NCBI GenBank assembly: GCA_036397995.1
Contig: DASWHX010000078.1
Location: forward strand, 1-28,036
Source: DASWHX01 sp036397995
Lineage (GTDB): Bacteria; Bacteroidota; Bacteroidia; Cytophagales; Cyclobacteriaceae
Direction of reading: 5' to 3'
Length of the DNA stretch: 28,036 nucleotides
Both the position numbers and the translations under genes were made by a program. The notes under the pieces were generated by a model that did no database searches, had not been told where the DNA came from, and saw nothing but the letters and a program-made list of their open reading frames with translations. Positions within the stretch are counted from its first letter, which is position 1; each line of letters starts with the position of its first letter. Of this stretch, positions 21,534 to 28,036 are shown in pieces.

Positions 21534-24500
21534 ATGAAAAAATTATTAATCCTGCTCATAATATCCGGCTTATTTATTATTGATGTGGCTGGTCAGGGAA
21601 ACGATCCTTACAATGAAAAATTTTACAATACGCTCGAGTGGCGAAATATCGGACCAGAAAGAGGAGGAAGGTCTTTGGGATGCAGCGGAAGCCCGGGTAG
21701 GCCGAATGAGTATTATTTTGGCGCTACAGGCGGTGGTTTATGGAAAACTGTGGATGGTGGTCAAAACTGGTTTCCGGTAACCGACGGCCAAATCACCTGC
21801 TCATCAATTGGTGCTGTGGCGGTTGCTGAAACCAACCCGGATGTGGTTTATATTGGAGGTGGTGAGATTCAGCTCCGGGGTAGTATTACTCAGGGTGATG
21901 GTGTTTATAAAACAGTTGATGGTGGTAAGACCTGGCGGCATCTCGGTTTAGCGGAGACGCAGGCTATCAGCAGGATAAGAATTCATCCCACAAATCCTGA
22001 CATTGTTTTTGTCGCCGCCCTTGGCCATCCTTATGGCGACAACCAGGAGCGGGGCGTATTTCGCTCCACAGATGGTGGAAATACTTGGCAAAAAGTCTTA
22101 TTCGTATCAGAGAAGGCCGGCGCTGCTGATTTGATAATTGACAGAACCAACCCAAAAGTTATTTATGCTTCTACCTGGCAGGTTTACCGCAAAGCATGGA
22201 AAATGTGGGGGGGCGGTCCCGATAGTAAACTTTTTAAGTCAGTAGATGGCGGAGATAATTGGATAGAACTAACTAAAAATCCAGGTATGCCCGAGGGTCC
22301 GATTGGGAAAATAGGAGTAACCGTTTCTCCCGCGGATCCTAATCGCGTATGGGCTATTGTTGAAGCAAATGAGGGCGGTGTTTTTCGTTCGGATGATGGC
22401 GGATGGACCTGGCAAAAGACAAACGATGAAAGGAAATTACGACAACGTGCATTTTACTACTCAAGGATTTATGCAGATCCCTGGGATAGGGAAGTAGTTT
22501 ATGGATTGAATACAGGATTTTACAAATCTACTGACGGTGGAAAAACTTTTGATGTTACAATACGCGTACCGCATGGGGATAATCATGATTTATGGATCGA
22601 CCCAAACAATCCTGATCGCATGATCAATTCTAATGATGGTGGTGGCAATGTTTCGATTAATGGCGGTAGAACCTGGACAGAACAGGATTATGTTACTACT
22701 CAATTGTATCATGTGATGACCACCAGCGATGTTCCCTACCATGTTGCAGGTGCACAACAAGATAATAGCACGATTGCTATACCCAGTGATGGGTGGGGTA
22801 ATATGCAGGCACGTGGACCGAATCATGGCTGGTACTATGCCGTTGGCGGTGGCGAGAGCGGCTGGATTTCGCAGCACCCTGTGAATAAAGATATTTTTTA
22901 CGCAGGGAGTCAGGGGGCATTGCTTACGCGGTACGACAGAAGCAATGGTCAGATAAGAGATATACAAGTTTACCCCAGGTTCTTCTCCGGTGAACCTGCC
23001 AGCGCTTTGCCTGAACGATGGCAATGGACATTCCCCATTGTATTTTCCCGCCAGGACCCAAACATCATGTATACCTGCTCTCAGCATGTATGGAAAACCA
23101 TGGATGACGGGCAAAGCTGGATAAAGATTAGCCCCGACTTAACTTACGCAGATCCTGAAACATTGGGGCCAACCGGGGGTATTATTACGATGGATATGAA
23201 TGGCCCGGAGATTTATGCTACCGTATTTGCACTGGAACCATCACACCATGACATAAATACCCTGTGGGTTGGCTCTGATGATGGTAAAATTCACATTACT
23301 CGTGATGGAGGTAAAAGATGGAGTGACATTACACCGAAAGATATGCCAAAATTTTCAAGAGTCAGTATAATTGATGAGTCTGAACATAGCCCCGGAACCG
23401 CCTATGTTGCAGCAAATAGGTACCAGGTAGATGATCGTGCGCCTTATGTCTGGCGTACTATAGACTATGGTAAAACATGGACAAAAATAACGAACGGAAT
23501 AAAAGACGGTCACTTTGCCAGGGCAGTACGCGAGGACCATGTGCAGCCAGGCTTGCTGTTTCTCGGAACAGAACATGGCGCCTACGTGAGTTTTGATGCA
23601 GGAGAGAACTGGAAACCTTTACAACTGAATTTGCCGGATACGCCAATCAGGGATTTGGTGGTTAAAGACAATGATGTAGTCCTGGGAACTCATGGCCGGG
23701 GTTTTTGGATACTCGATGACATTCAACCTTTGCGGGAACTGGGACCACAACTAGCTCAAAAGAATGCTCATCTTTATAAGCCGGCAGATCCTATCCGCGG
23801 GATTTATAATGCCAATTTCCAATACTACCTGAAAAATCCAGTGGATACAATTAAAGTTGAAATACTGGATGCACAAGATCAGGTAATCAGAACTTTTATT
23901 GGCACTGAAACTTCTAACCGGGTTGATCCCAATACACCCTGGTGGGCAGGAGGCTCCGGCAGCCCAGCCACTGCCAAAGGGTTAAATGCATTTGAATGGG
24001 ATCTAACTTATGAAGGAGCGACAATTTTTGATGGGATGATCATCTGGAGCGCAAGACCACAGCGCGGGCCTAAGGCGCCTTTGGGCGAATACAAGGTTCG
24101 ACTTACTTCCGGAAACTATTCGGAAACCAGGAATTTCACAATCAAAATAAACCCGAACCTGAAAGGGATAACACCCGAGGATCAGAAATTACAATTTGAC
24201 CTGGCAATGAAGATTAGAAATAAAACTACCGCTGCTAATGAAGCTGTGATCTCAATTCGAAAAATACGTAAACAAATTGAAGACAGAATTGCAAACTCAG
24301 GTGATGAGCAACTAAATACCAGCGCAAGGGCATTCATTAGTAAAATTACTACTGTGGAAGAAGACCTTTACCAGGTTAAGAATCAAAGTAACCAGGATCC
24401 GCTGAACTTTCCAATTAAGCTGAATAACAGGTTAGCTTCATTGCGAAGAAGCGTAGAAACCGGAGATGCCAAACCTACGAATGGCGCCTACAAGGTTTTT

Positions 24501-24629
24501 GAAGAATTATCAAAAGAACTTGAAGGACACCTGACGAAATTGGATCAATTAATTAAGAATGATTTATCGGTACTAAATCAATCTTTTCAGAGTAAAAATT
24601 TGAAACCTGTAACAGTAGGTAAGGATTAA
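21534..24629 (+). CDS. secreted Asp-box (BNR/sortilin-type) beta-propeller protein
   Basis: 1031 residues with a signal peptide (1-21). The region up to about residue 700 has about eleven Asp-box repeats of the form SxDGGxxW: KTVDGGQNW, KTVDGGKTW, RSTDGGNTW, KSVDGGDNW, RSDDGGWTW, KSTDGGKTF, SINGGRTW, KTMDDGQSW, ITRDGGKRW, RTIDYGKTW and VSFDAGENW. These are typical of sialidase-like or VPS10/sortilin propellers, in this phylum usually annotated as glycosyl hydrolase or WD40/YVTN/BNR-like. The N-terminal segment NIGPERGGRSLGC is also characteristic. A beta-sandwich-like strand region (FTIKINP) and a helical tail follow. There is no T9SS C-terminal sorting domain. The catalytic residues of sialidases are not evident, so enzymatic activity is doubtful; it may bind peptides or glycans. 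Confidence 0.85.
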   Translation: MKKLLILLIISGLFIIDVAGQGNDPYNEKFYNTLEWRNIGPERGGRSLGCSGSPGRPNEYYFGATGGGLWKTVDGGQNWFPVTDGQITCSSIGAVAVAETNPDVVYIGGGEIQLRGSITQGDGVYKTVDGGKTWRHLGLAETQAISRIRIHPTNPDIVFVAALGHPYGDNQERGVFRSTDGGNTWQKVLFVSEKAGAADLIIDRTNPKVIYASTWQVYRKAWKMWGGGPDSKLFKSVDGGDNWIELTKNPGMPEGPIGKIGVTVSPADPNRVWAIVEANEGGVFRSDDGGWTWQKTNDERKLRQRAFYYSRIYADPWDREVVYGLNTGFYKSTDGGKTFDVTIRVPHGDNHDLWIDPNNPDRMINSNDGGGNVSINGGRTWTEQDYVTTQLYHVMTTSDVPYHVAGAQQDNSTIAIPSDGWGNMQARGPNHGWYYAVGGGESGWISQHPVNKDIFYAGSQGALLTRYDRSNGQIRDIQVYPRFFSGEPASALPERWQWTFPIVFSRQDPNIMYTCSQHVWKTMDDGQSWIKISPDLTYADPETLGPTGGIITMDMNGPEIYATVFALEPSHHDINTLWVGSDDGKIHITRDGGKRWSDITPKDMPKFSRVSIIDESEHSPGTAYVAANRYQVDDRAPYVWRTIDYGKTWTKITNGIKDGHFARAVREDHVQPGLLFLGTEHGAYVSFDAGENWKPLQLNLPDTPIRDLVVKDNDVVLGTHGRGFWILDDIQPLRELGPQLAQKNAHLYKPADPIRGIYNANFQYYLKNPVDTIKVEILDAQDQVIRTFIGTETSNRVDPNTPWWAGGSGSPATAKGLNAFEWDLTYEGATIFDGMIIWSARPQRGPKAPLGEYKVRLTSGNYSETRNFTIKINPNLKGITPEDQKLQFDLAMKIRNKTTAANEAVISIRKIRKQIEDRIANSGDEQLNTSARAFISKITTVEEDLYQVKNQSNQDPLNFPIKLNNRLASLRRSVETGDAKPTNGAYKVFEELSKELEGHLTKLDQLIKNDLSVLNQSFQSKNLKPVTVGKD

Positions 24630-24677
24630 AAGAGATTGGGTAACTGGAATTTCCTATATCATTATAACACAATTAAT

Positions 24678-24712
24678 TACTAAATAAATACTATTTTGGT
24701 GCTTATTTAGTA
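24678..24712. promoter_or_regulatory. 10-bp inverted repeat just before the DUF885 gene
   Basis: TACTAAATAA (24678-24687) and TTATTTAGTA (24703-24712) are perfect inverted repeats with a 15-base centre. The right arm ends 4 bases before the GTG start. It could be an operator or a weak leader hairpin. The arms are nearly all A/T, so chance is possible. Confidence 0.3.
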
Positions 24713-24716
24713 TAAA

Positions 24717-26468
24717 GTGTATAAAAACAACTCGAAGATTTTAATTCTTGCCGCCGCGTTTCTTTGCTTAACCTGTGGAAATTACCAATCAGAAACAGAA
24801 CGATCCAGGGAGATTGTCAATGAATTAGCTGACGAATATATAGAGAGCTACTTTGATGCCTATCCATTTATGGCACTATTAAGCAATGCCCCTGATCTTC
24901 ATCCGGAAAAACTTGCGGATAATTCCAGGGAAGGAATTGCACAACTGGAGAAAAAACAGTTACAGCTTTTGACAAGGCTGAACGCAATTAATCCGGAATT
25001 GATGGATAGTGAGACGCAAAATACTTATTTCATTCTGAAAAACCTTCTTGAAAATTCCCTTGCCATTTGCACCTGCCGCATGGAACTTTGGAATGTAAGT
25101 CCCACCTGGACGGGCTGGCAGTCTCTCTTTTCACTCATGGCAAGTTTGCTGCCAATTGAAACTCCTGAACAAAAAAATAAAGCCATAAAACGCCTGTCAC
25201 AGATTCCTGTCTACCTGGAAATGGAAATCAGGAATTTGAGGGCAGGCATTCAATTGAATTATTCGGCTCCTGCTAACAACGTGCGGGTTGTAATCGAGCA
25301 GATGAATGCGTTGATTGCGGGAGGACCGGAGAATTTGCCATACACAAATATTGCCGGAGAAAGCGATCTAAACTTCAAAGAAAAATTGGAAAGCCTGGCC
25401 TCACTTAAAATAATTCCCGCAATAGAAAATTACCGCGATTTTTTGCAAGATGAATACCTCATTAAAACTAGAACTTCTTTTGGTGTTAATGAAAACAGGG
25501 ATGGCATTGAATGCTATAAGGCTTCATTGAAGTATTATACAACAACAAACTTTTCTCCGAAAGAAATCCATGAACTTGGCCTAATGCTGGTTGCAGGAAT
25601 TCTGGCCGAAGTAAAAAACTTAGGACAGAAAGTAATGGGAATTCGGGATGTCCGGAAAATTTTTTTCCTAATGAATTCCGAACCTTCATTCAGATTTAAC
25701 AATAGAGAAGAAATACTTATTAATGCTGAACGGTCAATTGAATCTGTGCGGGCAAAGTTGCAAGATTGGTTCAATGTTGTTCCTGAAACAAAAATTAAAG
25801 TGCAGCCCTTCCCTGATTTCCAGGAAAAATTTGCACCCGCGGGCGAAGCGGTTGCAGCTCCGGAGGAAGGAGGAACGGGATTATTCTATATAAATACTTA
25901 CAATGCTAATGAACAAAGCAGGGCTGGTTTGCAATCCATTGTTTTTCATGAGTCAATCCCAGGACATTTGTTTCAATTTGCGGTCGCCGCAGGCAAAAAA
26001 TCTCACCCCATTTGTAAGTATTTCTACTTGTCGGGCCATGGTGAAGGCTGGGCGCTTTATGCGGAACGACTCGCTGATGAAATGAATCTGTATTCCTCTG
26101 ATGTGGAAAGACTGGGAATGCTCTCAAATCAGTTACTCCGCGCGGCAAGGCTCGTGGTGGATACGGGGATACATGCTTTTTCGTGGTCACGCGATGAATC
26201 GATAGATTATCTCATGAGTAATGCCGGTTTGCAAAGGTCAGCCGCGGAAGCCGAGGTTGACAGGTATATAGCAGTTCCCGGACAGGCTACAGCTTACATG
26301 GTTGGTTACCTGGAAATCATAAACTTAAGGGATGCGGCAGAGAAAAAGTTGGGGAAAGCGTTTGTACTCAAAGAATTTCATGATTTAATGCTCGAAGAAG
26401 GAACCCTGCCGCTATGGCTTCTCAGGGAAAAGGCTGAATCCTGGATTCAGAGAAACATTCAAAAATAA
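24717..26468 (+). CDS. DUF885 family lipoprotein, putative metallohydrolase
   Basis: 583 residues. The N-terminus MYKNNSKILILAAAFLCLTC has a hydrophobic core and Cys20 as a possible lipidated residue, although the lipobox is not canonical. The core matches the DUF885 family, predicted metallopeptidase-like: FHESIPGH (410-417) supplies a zinc-type HExxPGH motif (His411, Glu412, His417), and GHGEGWALYAERL (440-452) supplies the second conserved motif with Glu443. The family is found in many secreted bacterial proteins, but the true reaction is poorly defined. The start codon is GTG, preceded by GTATAAAGTG. It follows the propeller gene by 87 bp on the same strand and may be transcribed with it. 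Confidence 0.82.
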   Translation: MYKNNSKILILAAAFLCLTCGNYQSETERSREIVNELADEYIESYFDAYPFMALLSNAPDLHPEKLADNSREGIAQLEKKQLQLLTRLNAINPELMDSETQNTYFILKNLLENSLAICTCRMELWNVSPTWTGWQSLFSLMASLLPIETPEQKNKAIKRLSQIPVYLEMEIRNLRAGIQLNYSAPANNVRVVIEQMNALIAGGPENLPYTNIAGESDLNFKEKLESLASLKIIPAIENYRDFLQDEYLIKTRTSFGVNENRDGIECYKASLKYYTTTNFSPKEIHELGLMLVAGILAEVKNLGQKVMGIRDVRKIFFLMNSEPSFRFNNREEILINAERSIESVRAKLQDWFNVVPETKIKVQPFPDFQEKFAPAGEAVAAPEEGGTGLFYINTYNANEQSRAGLQSIVFHESIPGHLFQFAVAAGKKSHPICKYFYLSGHGEGWALYAERLADEMNLYSSDVERLGMLSNQLLRAARLVVDTGIHAFSWSRDESIDYLMSNAGLQRSAAEAEVDRYIAVPGQATAYMVGYLEIINLRDAAEKKLGKAFVLKEFHDLMLEEGTLPLWLLREKAESWIQRNIQK

Positions 26469-26561
26469 TTTCCATAAATTTTTTTCATACCTGAAAATTA
26501 CCCAAATAGTCGCCCGCCCTGGTGATTTTTCTTTCAAATAAAATATATTACAGGTCACAAC

Positions 26562-28025
26562 ATGAGCCGGGGAAAAAGAATAGCCAAAATAAATATGTCC
26601 GGGGAGGAGTTCCGCAAATTAGGATATGAACTAACGGACAAAATTGCGAAGCTACTTGATGAGATTGATAAGAAAAAAGTTACCAGTGGTCTTTCCCCGG
26701 TTAAAATCAGGGAACTGCTGAATACCGATATAGCATTAAAAGATTCGGGGAGCAAGAGTGAAGAAATTATTGACCGGGCCGCCGCCTTGTTGCTGGAGCA
26801 CTCTCTGTTTAATGGGCATCCTCGGTTTTGGGGATATATAACTTCATCTCCTGCACCGCTGGGAATTCTTGCTGATTATATGGCTTCTGCCATAAATCCT
26901 AATGTTGGTGGATGGACCTTATCGCCGGTGGCTACTGAAATGGAAGTACAAACCATTAAGTGGATCGGTGAGCTGATTAATTATAAGGCCGACGGGGGCA
27001 TTTTAGTAAGCGGTGGAAACATGGCGAACTTTGTAGGATTTCTGGCCGGAACCCGGGCAAAGCTGGGACAAGATATAAGGAGATTGGGCCTGGCAGGAAG
27101 AACACCAAAGATTTATTGTTCCGCGGAAACTCACACCTGGATCCAAAAGGCAGCGGACTTATTTGGATTCGGAACTGACGCAACCGTGTGGATTCCCACG
27201 AATGAGAATCAGCAAATGAACGCAGATGAATTACAGAAGAGGATTGAAAAAGATAAGAAACATGGCAGTGAACCCATCATGGTTATTGGAACCGCGGGAA
27301 GTGTAAGCACGGGGGCAATCGATCCTCTGTACGAAATTGGAGCAATTTGCCGGGAACATAATCTTTGGTACCATATTGATGGTGCTTATGGAGGATTTGC
27401 AGCTTGTTTACCCGAAAGATTTCCGGAACTTGAAGCCTTCCAGGATGCAGATTCCATAGCTGTTGATCCCCATAAATGGCTTTATGCTCCTTTGGAAGCC
27501 GGCTGCACTTTGGTAAAATATGCGCATACTTTACCCGACACGTTTTCCTATCATCCGCCATATTACCACTTTGGAGTGGAGGCGGTAAATTTTGTCGACA
27601 ATGGCTTTCAAAATAGCCGTGGCTTCAGGGCATTGAAAGTCTGGATGATGCTGCAGCAGGTTGGTAGCGGGGGATATAAAGAAATGATTGCGGAAGACTG
27701 CGACCTGGCTAAACATCTTTATGAGATTCTTCCGCGGTATAAAGAATTGGAAAGATTCACTTATAACCTGAGTATAACTACGTTTCGATATATTCCTGAA
27801 GAATTAAGAAAAAAAGCCAAAGAGGAAAGTACCTCAAAATATCTAGATGACCTAAATAAAAACATTCAGGCTAAACTTGAATCAGGCGGTGATTTCTTTG
27901 TTAGCAATGCGGTAATCAATGGCATATATGTATTACGAATGTGTATTGTCAACTTCAGAACTTCCAAATTCGATGTGGAAGCTTTACCGGAAAGAGTTAT
28001 TGAATTGGGAAGGGAATTGCATTAA
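26562..28025 (+). CDS. group II PLP-dependent (aromatic) amino-acid decarboxylase
   Basis: 487 residues of the pyridoxal-dependent decarboxylase family (PF00282 type). PLP Schiff-base Lys305 lies in VDPHKWLYAP, Asp273 in HIDGAYGGFAA binds the pyridine nitrogen, and His191 in SAETHTW stacks on the cofactor. The N-terminal region and NGHPRFWGYITSSPAPLG match aromatic-L-amino-acid and related decarboxylases rather than glutamate decarboxylase. The substrate is not determined: tryptophan, tyrosine, phenylalanine or L-2,4-diaminobutyrate types all share these motifs. An internal ATG at residue 12 is an alternative start. The stop codon is 11 bases from the end of the window. No partner enzyme is in view. 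Confidence 0.88.
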   Translation: MSRGKRIAKINMSGEEFRKLGYELTDKIAKLLDEIDKKKVTSGLSPVKIRELLNTDIALKDSGSKSEEIIDRAAALLLEHSLFNGHPRFWGYITSSPAPLGILADYMASAINPNVGGWTLSPVATEMEVQTIKWIGELINYKADGGILVSGGNMANFVGFLAGTRAKLGQDIRRLGLAGRTPKIYCSAETHTWIQKAADLFGFGTDATVWIPTNENQQMNADELQKRIEKDKKHGSEPIMVIGTAGSVSTGAIDPLYEIGAICREHNLWYHIDGAYGGFAACLPERFPELEAFQDADSIAVDPHKWLYAPLEAGCTLVKYAHTLPDTFSYHPPYYHFGVEAVNFVDNGFQNSRGFRALKVWMMLQQVGSGGYKEMIAEDCDLAKHLYEILPRYKELERFTYNLSITTFRYIPEELRKKAKEESTSKYLDDLNKNIQAKLESGGDFFVSNAVINGIYVLRMCIVNFRTSKFDVEALPERVIELGRELH

Positions 28026-28036
28026 CAAAAAAGCAA

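Noticed and set aside
22590..23114. A 174-codon minus-strand frame
   Set aside because: It lies inside the beta-propeller gene, whose Asp-box repeats make the plus strand clearly coding.
21732..23620. Repeated GATGGTGG-like words as a possible DNA repeat array
   Set aside because: They are the codons of the Asp-box protein repeats (DGG), not an independent DNA repeat or CRISPR.

Overview
The window looks like ordinary chromosomal DNA from a Bacteroidota bacterium, probably of the Cytophagales type. The evidence is the protein repertoire (TonB-C energy transducer with a Pro-rich neck, periplasmic-TPR/LuxR-type HTH regulator, LptB next to RecJ, signal peptides ending in AQ or GQ), the near absence of Shine-Dalgarno sequences, and promoters of the TTG-N19/20-TAnnTTTG kind typical of this phylum. 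One of these, in front of two tRNA genes, matches that consensus at all six specified -7 positions. I see no phage, insertion sequence or CRISPR array. The assignment is inferred from gene families, not from a marker-gene comparison.

Layout. Bases 1-2873: the possible tail of a plus-strand gene, a nitronate-monooxygenase-like flavoprotein (minus) and a ClC chloride channel/transporter with two CBS domains (plus). Bases 2874-3369: a noncoding stretch with two perfect DnaA boxes and one near-perfect box within about 110 bp, a candidate replication origin. Bases 3370-4456: two adjacent secreted thioredoxin-fold proteins, followed by a REP-like palindromic element. Bases 4572-13150, all minus: GH3-family adenylating enzyme, TPR-HTH regulator, lptB and recJ (ATGA overlap), a SPOR-like coiled-coil protein with a clear terminator, fumC, and a TrmH/SpoU RNA methyltransferase. 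Bases 13243-15843: mutS (plus), convergent with a ChaN-like protein (minus).

Bases 16963-19093 hold the most distinctive unit: an operon-like trio of sulfide:quinone oxidoreductase, a single-cysteine DsrC/TusE-like protein and a DsrE2-like protein. It suggests that sulfide is oxidised at the membrane and the sulfane sulfur is passed on by protein persulfide carriers. Bases 19232-19437 carry tRNA-Leu(UAA) and tRNA-Gly(GCC), both minus. The right arm holds an unrecognised secreted protein, a TonB protein, a 1031-residue Asp-box beta-propeller, a DUF885 metallohydrolase-like lipoprotein and a PLP-dependent group II decarboxylase.

Most genes are housekeeping or common accessory functions. The parts worth a second look are the DnaA-box cluster, the SQR/DsrC-like/DsrE2 unit, the channel-type signature of the ClC protein, and several intergenic inverted repeats.
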